The notes below the pieces were generated by a model. It was not told the DNA's origin and ran no database searches. It saw nothing but the letters and a program-made list of their open reading frames with translations. A program made the position numbers and the translations under genes. Shown here in pieces: positions 27,901-35,364 of a DNA stretch of 64,000 nucleotides; within the stretch, counting starts at the first letter, position 1, and each line of letters begins with the position of its first letter. The stretch is from Bacillus cereus ATCC 14579. Its GTDB lineage: Bacteria > Bacillota > Bacilli > Bacillales > Bacillaceae_G. Location: the NCBI RefSeq assembly GCF_000007825.1, contig NC_004722.1:4934001-4998000 (forward strand), given 5' to 3'.

Positions 27901-28730
27901 TCTATATCTAAAACTCTATTCATTGCAGTTGGAATATATCCTGTATGATAATGTTTCGCAAACATAAAGTCCCCTTTAGCAAGCTTCCGTTTTTCAACAA
28001 ACTGAACATAATGAGTTGGAGATTTTGCAACCCCAACACTGTCCTCAGATAATCCTGCCACTGCGTTTTCTAAACGGATAATCTTATCATGCAATTTCAT
28101 TAAATCTGTTGGATCCGTATTCTTCATATATTTCTGCACAGAATCGTAAGTAGTAGTAATTAAGCTTCTCTCACCTTTTAATTCAACTGCATAAAGATCC
28201 TTATATTTTTTTAACATTTCATCCCAATCTTTTTTCGTATGCTTACCTAAAATAAATAAAGGAAAGTGACTACCACCATTTGTAACGGAAGCTGTTACTT
28301 CTCCTTCGTTATTCATATTATAAAAATATAAAATACCGCCTCTTGAAGATGAAATAACATTTTTTCCTGGTTTTAAATTAAACTCCTCTGGGTCCTTTTC
28401 ATCATAAGATCTCGTTCCAATAAAAGCTTGGATAGACTGCGTTCCTTTTATGTCAATTGTAATCTCTTCATTTGGCTCTGCATAAATTCCAGTCGGTTCA
28501 TTAGCGGAAAGTTTCCAAGTAACTCTTAAACGATTATTTTCTTCTTCTACGCTACCTTTCCCCGGCAACTGGAATACTCTCTGCTCAAATTTATTCTCTT
28601 CCAACTGCCCGCCCTTATTCTCTTCCAAAGGCGCCGCATATCCTTTTGATGCTTCGAAAGCTACTGGTGATAATAATGTAGATATACATATACCTGCTAC
28701 TAATACCCTACTCTTTTTCTTCTTTGACAT
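24927..28730 (-). CDS. Secreted M60 (enhancin-type) mucin-targeting metalloprotease
   Basis: About 1267 residues from the ATG at 28728-28730, which opens a classical signal peptide (MSKKKKSRVLVAGICISTLL). An N-terminal beta region precedes the M60 domain with HEVGH at about residues 288-292 and a downstream glutamate about 14 residues later, matching HExxH-x(8-28)-E. The C-terminal half holds four copies of a module beginning YGDSL or YDDSI (mucin/carbohydrate-binding type) alternating with Ig-like linkers (KVKVETKDRFGNKK). No LPXTG motif is seen. Family members such as viral enhancins degrade mucin; here a role at host gut mucus is inferred. Confidence 0.88.
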   Translation of the reverse strand: MSKKKKSRVLVAGICISTLLSPVAFEASKGYAAPLEENKGGQLEENKFEQRVFQLPGKGSVEEENNRLRVTWKLSANEPTGIYAEPNEEITIDIKGTQSIQAFIGTRSYDEKDPEEFNLKPGKNVISSSRGGILYFYNMNNEGEVTASVTNGGSHFPLFILGKHTKKDWDEMLKKYKDLYAVELKGERSLITTTYDSVQKYMKNTDPTDLMKLHDKIIRLENAVAGLSEDSVGVAKSPTHYVQFVEKRKLAKGDFMFAKHYHTGYIPTAMNRVLDIEVLEKDGWGPWHEVGHLHQQEPWKWSKVREVTVNIYSLAVQKALGNQLEMDEHYKNSFEYLEKPKAERFIDDINPLTMFWQLNVVYGEHFYPRLHQAYRLLPQSEMPHSDEEKKQLFIYMTSKVAGQNLIPFFEEWGLTPNDDIREKIEKSKLPKLEKEIWKATDSNDIREKQVELYKVPYGEPANEVQNLLVGTDSDENEASKLVRNLGENVKVTGKIVWPKLENGKQEVLVEIGDEKGNKNSIPIQVNGFYDDSIVFQGLSDDVMSTVTLHHNKKKLNVNFTNNEIHYRFEKEEYMGLTLYDRNGIEKKLVSAEGQETGKRFAMELNELDFEYGDVIKVFHAEPSRLKWFKNNELVDQGKVKNKKEKLFQITEQGFELKDSLQEVTAKLQKVVVGMDVDKLDPKEFVQVKDGEVVGFVEKPNTSKIGEQKVKIETKDAFGNKKITEVPLEVIYGDSLVFHANDNAIRSVVTLQHDKKELHATFTGNPVHYRYVNEEYMGITLYDQNGNTKKRVTAEGQETSKKFAEQVSGMQFEYGDVVKVFHAEPDRLKWYQNNSLAGQGKAKVEKELFFKVTEKGFERMETLQEVKAVPQKVVIGTDVEKINAKNFVEVKDGEVVGFVEKPNTTKIGEQKVKVETKDRFGNKKVTEVPLTVTYGDSLLVYGLSYRDGDLKSIVTLHHDTKKLSATDTKNLIHDYFKDEKYFEFTLYDKEGRVKKNIAVKGLENTQEFAKEVNGIAFEYGDVVKVYHAESSRLHWYQKDVYVGEGKSKEIKELVFKITENGFERLDGEQTVKANPQQVVIGTNSETLDAKNFVEVQGGEVVGFVGEIDTTKIGQQKVKVETKDRFGNKKVTEVPVEVTYGDSLVYQGVSDVTRSIVTLNHAEKKLHATFTNEEIHYRFVNEQYIGLTIYDQNGNEKKHVTAEGQETSKNFAGQVNGTAFEYGDVLKVYHAEPSRLNWYKKNELVKKEDAMKGQEISFKITQNGLEQVQ

Positions 28731-29270
28731 AATCTGTGTCCCCTGTCCTTTTTTTAGACAAACCATCCTATATATTCGTTTAATGAAAAATCCTATTATC
28801 TTTATAAAAACATTTAACGAATAGACTAACACCTCGCGCACCTGTATCTATTACTACCGCATTTCCCTCCATGTATTCGCTTTCTTACATTGTACAATTT
28901 TTATGTAATATCCCCTCCTCACTTCTCTCTATTTGTGATGAGTTCTCTTGCTACATAAAAAAGAGAATAGTAAAAGATATTTTTCAGTATTGTCATCTAT
29001 ACATCTAAAAATGTGAACAACAATATATTTTTACATTTTCTTCATATATGACCATCTATAGGTAGTTTTTCCAACTGAATTGTACACGCTTTACACTTTG
29101 TTTGATAGCCTCTCTAATTAGAATAATGTTACAATTTCGTGAATAAAATCCATTTATTGTAACGTTTAGATTTCTCCATATTTTATTATTTTTAAATACT
29201 TCTTCAAACGTTAAAATAGTGTTTCACTCGATTAATTATTATCTTGATATATCTTTAAAGGATTCATATG
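28731..29270. other. Intergenic region between the M60 and thioester-protein genes
   Basis: About 540 AT-rich bases with no convincing gene. It should hold the promoter of the M60 gene. I see no riboswitch or repeat. Confidence 0.45.
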
Positions 29271-29300
29271 AAAAAGCATTGGCATATACCAATGCTTTTT
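29271..29300 (-). terminator. Terminator of the thioester-domain protein gene
   Basis: AAAAAGCATTGG and CCAATGCTTTTT enclose a six-base loop, three bases past the stop codon. Confidence 0.85.
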
Positions 29301-29302
29301 CA

Positions 29303-30232
29303 TTATCTCTTTTGATTCGGTTTATTCGGTTTATGCGGTTCATTTGGAGTATATGGCTTATTTGGTTTATTTGGAGCCTCAGCCTTTTTCCAACTTACCG
29401 CTAACTCTGGACTTGTTTTTTCTTCACTACGCTCAAGTAATACTACTGCATTTTGAATAGTCGGTGTACCTTTATGCGCAATCCCTTGTAATTTCGTTAA
29501 ATTTCCTGATACTTTAAAGCTAAATCCACCAGCTGGTGTTTGTTTCGGAATTAAAATGCGGAACTTTTCTCCTACATTAAATTCTGTTTTTGTTTCGCCT
29601 TTTTCATTTGCAAATTTCACGCCCGCTGGTGCACCTGTTGCTTGCACTTTATACGTTCCGCTTTTTGCATTTGTTTCTACTGTATATAAGCCTGTTTCAA
29701 AGAAATCATTTTTTAAGACTGCTTCTTGTTCTTCTGTAGGAGTTACACTCATCGTAATTTCTTGTAGCTCTTCGCTAGCGTTTGCTTTTGCAACGATATC
29801 TTTTGTTACTTTCTCTACATTTTTATTTCGGAAATCTAAATCATTAACATCAATTTGTTTTAACGCATTCCATACTGCAAGCTGCGTTGCGTAATGCGCC
29901 TCTCTCCAATCAGATACTCCTAATTCTTGTGGGCTCTTTTGTGGATATCCATTCAACAGTACACGGTACACATTAATATCCACTTTACCCATTTCTGGTA
30001 AATCTTGACCACTCGGAGATTTTAAATCTACATTTAAGCAAAATGCAATTTTTCCATCTGCCGTTTTAATAAGTTCTGTTCGAATTGGTTTCTTCTTTGA
30101 CTTACTATAACTCCAATTCATTTCATACTTTGTATGATCCATAACTTCTGCGAATGCTTTTTGAAGTGGGAATAATACAAATAAGACACTTAAAAACATA
30201 GCTAAAAGTTTGAACGATTGCTTTATATTCAT
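29303..30232 (-). CDS. Secreted thioester-domain (TQXA) surface protein without a sorting signal
   Basis: The 309-residue product has a signal peptide (cleavage near AFA-EV, residue 28). A Gram-positive thioester domain follows: Cys65 in IAFCLNVD and Gln117 in YATQLAVWNAL are the expected partners of the internal Cys-Gln bond. A beta domain follows, then a proline-rich tail (PNKPNKPYTPNEPHKPNKPN). Such domains bond covalently to host proteins, as in Streptococcus pyogenes SfbI. The tail looks like a wall-spanning region, but the protein ends at NQKR without LPXTG and a terminator follows at once. Confidence 0.82.
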   Translation of the reverse strand: MNIKQSFKLLAMFLSVLFVLFPLQKAFAEVMDHTKYEMNWSYSKSKKKPIRTELIKTADGKIAFCLNVDLKSPSGQDLPEMGKVDINVYRVLLNGYPQKSPQELGVSDWREAHYATQLAVWNALKQIDVNDLDFRNKNVEKVTKDIVAKANASEELQEITMSVTPTEEQEAVLKNDFFETGLYTVETNAKSGTYKVQATGAPAGVKFANEKGETKTEFNVGEKFRILIPKQTPAGGFSFKVSGNLTKLQGIAHKGTPTIQNAVVLLERSEEKTSPELAVSWKKAEAPNKPNKPYTPNEPHKPNKPNQKR

Positions 30233-30296
30233 GTTTACAGCCCCTTAATAACAAACTTAATACTAAGTAGTATTTATTTAGAAACTATTTTTATGC

Positions 30297-30328
30297 AAAA
30301 AAAAGAGTGCTTTTAAGCACTCTTTTTT
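30297..30328 (-). terminator. Terminator of the aldo-keto reductase operon
   Basis: AAAAAAGAGTGCTT and AAGCACTCTTTTTT, with a two-base loop, just past the reductase stop codon. Confidence 0.8.
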
Positions 30329-30340
30329 CTTACCTTAATC

Positions 30341-31180
30341 TTAGAAATCGAAGTTATCAGGATCTGGACCAACGCGATGATTTTGATTTAACGCATCGAT
30401 TTTTTCCATATCTTCTTTCGTTAATTCAAAGTTAAATACATCTGCGTTTGCAATAATGCGGTGTTCTTTCGTTGATTTTGGAATTGTGATTACTCCATTT
30501 TGAAGATCCCAACGTAAAATAACTTGCGCTGTTGTTTTACCGTGTTTCTCAGCAATCTCTTGTAATGTTTCGTTATCTAATAATTGACCTTGCATTAGTG
30601 GTGACCATGCTTCCATTTGAATACCTTGTTCTTTACAGAAAGCTTGTAGTTCTTTTTGTGTTAAACGAGGGTGGTATTCTACTTGGTTAATCATTGGTTT
30701 AATTTCTGCATCTTTCATTACATCTTGTAAGTGATGGATTTGGAAGTTACTTACACCAATTGCACGTACGCGCTTTTCTTTATAAAGTGTTTCTAGCGCT
30801 CTCCATGTATCTTTATATTTTCCTTCTGAAGGCCAGTGAACAAGATATAAATCTAAATAATCTAGTCCTAATTTTTTTAGACTCTCTTCGTATGCAGCGA
30901 TTGTTGTTTCATACCCTTGATCTGCGTTCCATACTTTTGAAGTAATAAATAATTCTTCTCTTGCAATACCAGTCGCTTCAATACCTGCACGAATTCCTTC
31001 ACCTACAGCTTTTTCATTTCCGTAAATTGCAGCTGTATCGATGCTGCGGTATCCTGCTTTAATTGCTGATTTTACAGCTTCTACAAGTTCTGGTCCTTCT
31101 TCTACTTTAAATACACCTAAACCGAACCAAGGCATTTCTACACCGTTATTTAATACTGCTTTACTTTGTAAGTTTTTCAT
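30341..31180 (-). CDS. ytbE: Aldo-keto reductase (YtbE-like)
   Basis: A 279-residue NADPH-dependent (beta/alpha)8 reductase. The catalytic tetrad is visible: Asp and Tyr in RSIDTAAIYGNEKAVGEGI, Lys in ITSKVWN, and His in LVHWPSEGKYKDTW. The C-terminal cofactor site IPKSTKEHRI also fits. Substrates of this group are small aldehydes and ketones such as methylglyoxal. It is the second gene of an operon with the MFS transporter (16 bases apart). The order MFS, reductase and divergent HxlR regulator matches B. subtilis ytbD-ytbE and ytcD. Confidence 0.9.
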   Translation of the reverse strand: MKNLQSKAVLNNGVEMPWFGLGVFKVEEGPELVEAVKSAIKAGYRSIDTAAIYGNEKAVGEGIRAGIEATGIAREELFITSKVWNADQGYETTIAAYEESLKKLGLDYLDLYLVHWPSEGKYKDTWRALETLYKEKRVRAIGVSNFQIHHLQDVMKDAEIKPMINQVEYHPRLTQKELQAFCKEQGIQMEAWSPLMQGQLLDNETLQEIAEKHGKTTAQVILRWDLQNGVITIPKSTKEHRIIANADVFNFELTKEDMEKIDALNQNHRVGPDPDNFDF

Positions 31181-31196
31181 TTTATTTTCTCTCCTT

Positions 31197-32411
31197 TTAT
31201 TTTACTTGATCTCTTTTTTCTAATGTCATGCTCCACGCTGTTAAAATAACAGCGGCTACTACCATAAGGCCACCTACCCAAGCAGTATGGATTAATCCTA
31301 ATGAATTCGTTACAAGGCCACCTATATAAGAACCTAAAGCGATCCCTCCGTTAAATGCGGCAATATTAATTGCTGAAGCAACATCAACCGCACTCGGAAC
31401 AAAGCGCTCTGCCAATATAACTACATATACTTGTAGCCCCGGAACATTCATAAATGCGAATAGTCCCATGAAAATAATTGTGATTAATCCAGCTACTTTA
31501 AATGGCGCTGTAAATGTTAAAACAAATAATATAATCGCTTGAATCAAGAACATGTAAAATAGCGCTCGAATCGGATTATGATTCGATAATTTTCCGCCGA
31601 CCATATTCCCTATCGCAATTGCGATTCCATACACTAATAAAATGATAGTAACAGTACTTGCTTCAAATCCTGTTACTTCTTGTAATAACGGAGATAAATA
31701 CGTAAATGTTACGAATGTACCGCCGTATCCAAGTGCAGTAATAATGAAAACAAGTAATAGTCTTCCATTTTTAATTAATTTAAATTGATCACGAAACGAT
31801 ACAGGTACACCATTTTTTAAATTAGATGGGACGAGTATACTGTGTGCGATGAAAGCAATAATTCCAATTACAACAATCGCCATAAATGACGCTCTCCAGC
31901 CAAATTGTTGACCGATAAATGTTCCAATTGGCACACCAGTAATAGTCGCAACTGTTAATCCAGTAAACATAATCGCAATTGCGCTAGCACGTTTATTCTC
32001 TGGTACGATTGCAGCTGCAATTGTAGATCCAATTGACATAAACACACCATGTGCAAACGCAGATACAATTCTTGCAATAATTAATACAGTGAAGCTTGTT
32101 GCTACCGCCGCAATGCCATTACCAATAATGAAAATAACCATAATCCACATTAATAATGTCTTTCGCGACATACTAGCCGTTAACGCTGTTAAAACAGGAG
32201 CTCCTACCGCTGCTCCTAACGCATATAAGGAAACCGTTAAACCGGCTGTTGTAACCGAAACATTTAAATCTTTTGAAATAGATGGTAGTAAACCAACACT
32301 AATAAACTCGGTCGTACCAATCCCAAACGCACTAATTGCTAGCGCTAATAAAGCAAACATACTTCTTCGGCTCGTCTGAGCTTCCGAAGATGGTACTGTA
32401 TATGAACTCAA
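31197..32411 (-). CDS. ytbD: MFS efflux transporter (YtbD-like)
   Basis: A 404-residue drug:H+ antiporter-1 type transporter with twelve predicted membrane segments. Seen: the N-terminal FGIGTTEFISVGLLPSI (motif D), SLYALGAAVGAPVLTALTA (motif A region), and GVPIGTFIGQQFGWRASF (motif C, the antiporter signature). It is the first gene of the operon with the aldo-keto reductase and divergent from the HxlR regulator. Export of a toxic aldehyde, quinone or drug is the likely role. Confidence 0.9.
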   Translation of the reverse strand: MSSYTVPSSEAQTSRRSMFALLALAISAFGIGTTEFISVGLLPSISKDLNVSVTTAGLTVSLYALGAAVGAPVLTALTASMSRKTLLMWIMVIFIIGNGIAAVATSFTVLIIARIVSAFAHGVFMSIGSTIAAAIVPENKRASAIAIMFTGLTVATITGVPIGTFIGQQFGWRASFMAIVVIGIIAFIAHSILVPSNLKNGVPVSFRDQFKLIKNGRLLLVFIITALGYGGTFVTFTYLSPLLQEVTGFEASTVTIILLVYGIAIAIGNMVGGKLSNHNPIRALFYMFLIQAIILFVLTFTAPFKVAGLITIIFMGLFAFMNVPGLQVYVVILAERFVPSAVDVASAINIAAFNGGIALGSYIGGLVTNSLGLIHTAWVGGLMVVAAVILTAWSMTLEKRDQVK

Positions 32412-32539
32412 TTGAATTCCTCCTTATTACAAGAAATCCAATCATAATAGTATGATAAAAAGGCCCTTTTATCTTCTAAAAAATATATTTCATACTTACA
32501 AATGCTATTATGAATGGTTTCATTCCTTTTTTGAAGAAC

Positions 32540-32690
32540 GCACTTTAAAGTACGATAGGCACTAAAAAGTAACATAGTCACTTTTTGGTACCGTACTACT
32601 CATTTGCCTCTTACATGTGCTATTATGAAACATATTTAACATAATAAAAAGTACGTACTTTAAAGTGCTATAGGTACTAAAAAGTAACAT
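32540..32690. promoter_or_regulatory. Twin operator region between the MFS and HxlR genes
   Basis: Two directly repeated blocks of about 36 bp lie at 32540-32575 and 32655-32690. Each starts with a near palindrome (GCACTTTAAAGTAC, then GTACTTTAAAGTGC) and continues through a TA-rich spacer into ACTAAAAAGTAAC. One block lies nearer each divergent gene. The HxlR protein is the obvious ligand. Confidence 0.7.
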
Positions 32691-32733
32691 TTGTATGATT
32701 TAACTTATTTTACTCACAAAGGGAGGATTTCAT

Positions 32734-33078
32734 ATGAAGAAATACAATATTCCTGTAGAGGCGACTTTAGAAGTTATCGGCGGAAAATGGAAGGTTGTTA
32801 TCCTTTGTCACTTAACGAAAGGTACAAAGAGAACGAGTGAACTAAAACGTTCCATGCCTGGTATTACACAAAAAATGTTAACACAGCAATTACGTGAATT
32901 AGAAGACGACGGCGTCATTCAAAGAAAAGTATACAACCAAGTCCCACCGAAAGTAGAATATTCTCTTACCGACTACGGTTGGTCTTTAGAATCCATTCTT
33001 GATTCTCTTTGTTCTTGGGGCGAATGCCATCTTGAAAAAGAAGGTAACACATCGATGCTAATTGCAGAAGGTGAATAA
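32734..33078 (+). CDS. ytcD: HxlR-family transcriptional regulator (YtcD-like)
   Basis: The 114-residue protein is one HxlR (DUF24) winged helix: VEATLEVIGGKWKVVILCHL, a recognition helix in MPGITQKMLTQQLRELEDDG, and the wing KVYNQVPPKVEYSLTDYG. Cys residues sit in ILCHL and LCSWGEC, as in redox-sensing members (HxlR, YodB, HypR types). GGAGG lies ahead of the ATG. It is divergent from the transporter and reductase operon and probably represses or activates it from the twin operators. Confidence 0.9.
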   Translation: MKKYNIPVEATLEVIGGKWKVVILCHLTKGTKRTSELKRSMPGITQKMLTQQLRELEDDGVIQRKVYNQVPPKVEYSLTDYGWSLESILDSLCSWGECHLEKEGNTSMLIAEGE

Positions 33079-33080
33079 TA

Positions 33081-33130
33081 GGAAAAAGGAAAAAACGAAC
33101 ATGAATTTGTTCATTTTTTCCTTTTTTTCT
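33081..33130 (+). terminator. Terminator of the HxlR gene
   Basis: GGAAAAAGGAAAAAACGAAC pairs with GTTC, a T run and CCTTTTTTT. Confidence 0.75.
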
Positions 33131-33490
33131 ATATATATATGTACATTTCTAACTGGAACAAAATATTTTATACGCTTTCATACCTTGTCAGCACTACGTT
33201 ATACACTCAATATCAAATAATTAGGAATCATTTTTATGTTAACATAGGTGTATATAGTATATAATATAGGATATATATTATATACACTTTCCGGTAACGG
33301 AGCTTTTCCATTATGCGGACAAGCCATGTATCGGACAGTTCATAAATAATAAGTAAGACGTTATGGTTTTAGATTTATGTCAGCTTACTTGCTGTCATAA
33401 ATTTAAAGGCATTTTATTGTGTTTTGTGAAACTTTGTATAAAGTTTCGTAACCGTTTACTATCTTACTTATAAAAAATAAGAGTATTGCT
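33131..33490 (+). other. Long structured leader region ahead of the ndh operon
   Basis: About 360 bases without a gene. They contain a TA-rich block (33246-33285), a segment with TCCGGTAACGGAGC at 33290-33303, a strong hairpin whose arms are TTTATGTCAGC and GCTGTCATAAA near 33374-33401, and a perfect inverted repeat GAAACTTT-GTAT-AAAGTTTC at 33428-33447. The flanks TTGTGAAAC and GTTTCGTAA lengthen the last dyad and recall a Rex site, though the spacing differs. I could not identify a known riboswitch. Confidence 0.5.
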
Positions 33491-33510
33491 ATCGTAAAGG
33501 AGAATTGGAG

Positions 33511-33951
33511 ATGCCAGAAACTATGACTCAAACAAAGCCAGAACAAGAAACTGTACAAATTTCTGCTAGCCAAGGACAACTTGATGTACTTGATCAGTTG
33601 TTAAAACCTGAGGTACAAGAATCATTAACAACACTAGTAGAACAGCTTCCAAAATTAACTGAGCTTGTTAACATTTTAACTAAGTCTTATGACTTCGCTC
33701 AAACTGTTGCTACTGATGAAGTATTAAAAAGCGACACTGTTGGTGCAATCACAGAGCTTGTAGAACCTGTAAAAGATACAGTGAAAAGCATGGCTGCTAC
33801 TGCAATCGAAGCGAAAGATCGTGCTGACGAAAGCAACGAAGTTATCGGCCTGTTCGGTCTATTAAAATTATTAAAAGATCCACAAGCACAAAAAATGTTC
33901 CGCTTTGTGAACGCATATCTTCAAATTAGTGCAGAACGTAACAATAAATAA
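33511..33951 (+). CDS. DUF1641-family protein (YjlC-like)
   Basis: The 146-residue protein is mostly helical, with no membrane segment. The C-terminal DUF1641 region ends GLFGLLKLLKDPQAQKMFRFVNAYLQ. DUF1641 proteins sit next to NADH dehydrogenase or formate dehydrogenase genes; in B. subtilis the yjlC-ndh pair has the same order. AAAGGAG precedes the ATG at 33511. The gap to the dehydrogenase gene is 44 bases, so the two are probably cotranscribed. The biochemical function is unknown. Confidence 0.82.
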   Translation: MPETMTQTKPEQETVQISASQGQLDVLDQLLKPEVQESLTTLVEQLPKLTELVNILTKSYDFAQTVATDEVLKSDTVGAITELVEPVKDTVKSMAATAIEAKDRADESNEVIGLFGLLKLLKDPQAQKMFRFVNAYLQISAERNNK

Positions 33952-33995
33952 GTTAACTTATAACAACAATTAGTAAAGACGGGGGATATCATACT

Positions 33996-35174
33996 ATGTC
34001 AAAACAAATTGTCATCTTAGGCGCTGGTTATGGCGGTCTTCTTGCCGCTTTAAACGTACGTAAATATTACAGTAAATCAGAAGCACAAGTTACAGTGATT
34101 AACCAATACCCAACGCACCAAATCATCACTGAACTACACCGCCTTGCAGCTGGTAACGTGTCTGAGCAAGCAGTTGCAATGCCACTTACAAAGCTTTTCA
34201 AAGGTAAAGATATCGATCTTAAAATCGCAACAGTTGAGTCATTCTCAGTTGATAGCAAAGAAATCAAACTAGCTGGCGGCACTACTTTATCTTACGATGC
34301 ACTTGTAGTTGCTTTAGGAAGTAAAACTGCTTACTTCGGTATTCCAGGACTAGAAGAAAACAGCATGGTATTAAAATCTGCTGCTGATGCAAATAAAATC
34401 TACAAACACGTTGAAGACCGTATTCGTGAATACGCGAAAACGAAAAACGAAGCTGATGCTACAATCGTAATCGGTGGTGGCGGATTAACTGGCGTTGAGC
34501 TAGTTGGTGAGCTTGCTGACATTATGCCTAAACTTGCAAAAAGCCACGGCGTAAATCCAAAAGAAGTGAAACTTCTTCTTGTTGAAGCAGGTCCAAAAAT
34601 CCTTCCAGTATTACCAGACCACTTAATCGAACGTGCAACTACTAGCCTAGAAGCGCGCGGCGTTACATTCTTAACTGGTCTTCCTGTAACAAACGTTGCT
34701 GGCAACGAAATCGACTTAAAAGACGGTCAAAAACTTGTTGCTAACACATTCGTTTGGACGGGCGGCGTACAAGGTAACCCATTAATTGGTGAATCAGGTC
34801 TTGAAGTTAACCGTGGACGTGCAACAGTTGATGCATACCTACAATCTACTTCTCACAAAGACGTATTCGTTGCTGGAGACAGCGCTGTTGTCTTCGCTCC
34901 AGACGGACGTCCATACCCACCAACTGCACAAATCGCTTGGCAAATGGGTGAGTTAATTGGATACAACTTATACGCAGCACTAGAAGGCAAAGCATTCGAA
35001 GAGTTCGCACCTGTAAACTCTGGAACACTTGCTAGTCTAGGACGTAAAGATGCGGTTGCTACAATTGGAGCAAGCAATACTCCACTTAAAGGCTTACCAG
35101 CATCATTAATGAAAGAAGCAAGTAACGTTCGTTACTTATCACACATTAAAGGTCTATTCAGCTTAGCTTACTAA
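33996..35174 (+). CDS. ndh: Type II NADH:quinone oxidoreductase
   Basis: A 392-residue FAD protein that passes electrons from NADH to menaquinone without pumping protons. The N-terminal FAD motif is ILGAGYGGLLAALNV, the NADH-binding motif is IVIGGGGLTGVELVGEL, and the second FAD motif is VFVAGDSAVV. The quinone-site segment is PPTAQIAWQMG. The C-terminal part serves membrane attachment. A long structured leader precedes the operon; in B. subtilis the equivalent operon is controlled by Rex. Confidence 0.93.
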   Translation: MSKQIVILGAGYGGLLAALNVRKYYSKSEAQVTVINQYPTHQIITELHRLAAGNVSEQAVAMPLTKLFKGKDIDLKIATVESFSVDSKEIKLAGGTTLSYDALVVALGSKTAYFGIPGLEENSMVLKSAADANKIYKHVEDRIREYAKTKNEADATIVIGGGGLTGVELVGELADIMPKLAKSHGVNPKEVKLLLVEAGPKILPVLPDHLIERATTSLEARGVTFLTGLPVTNVAGNEIDLKDGQKLVANTFVWTGGVQGNPLIGESGLEVNRGRATVDAYLQSTSHKDVFVAGDSAVVFAPDGRPYPPTAQIAWQMGELIGYNLYAALEGKAFEEFAPVNSGTLASLGRKDAVATIGASNTPLKGLPASLMKEASNVRYLSHIKGLFSLAY

Positions 35175-35183
35175 TCTGAATAT

Positions 35184-35221
35184 AAGCCCGAATCATGCCC
35201 TGCATGGTTCGGGCTATTTTT
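35184..35221 (+). terminator. Terminator of ndh
   Basis: AGCCCGAATCATGC and GCATGGTTCGGGCT form the stem, followed by ATTTTT. Confidence 0.85.
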
Positions 35222-35364
35222 ATCCGTAATTTTCTCTAACTTATTTATTCGGCAGAAGAATCGTATAACCCTTTTAATTATCTAAATTTACTGATTATTT
35301 TATGTCCAAATTGTGTATACGAAAAGATGGAAGTATTCTTCCTACTCCCATCCTTTCACACAAA

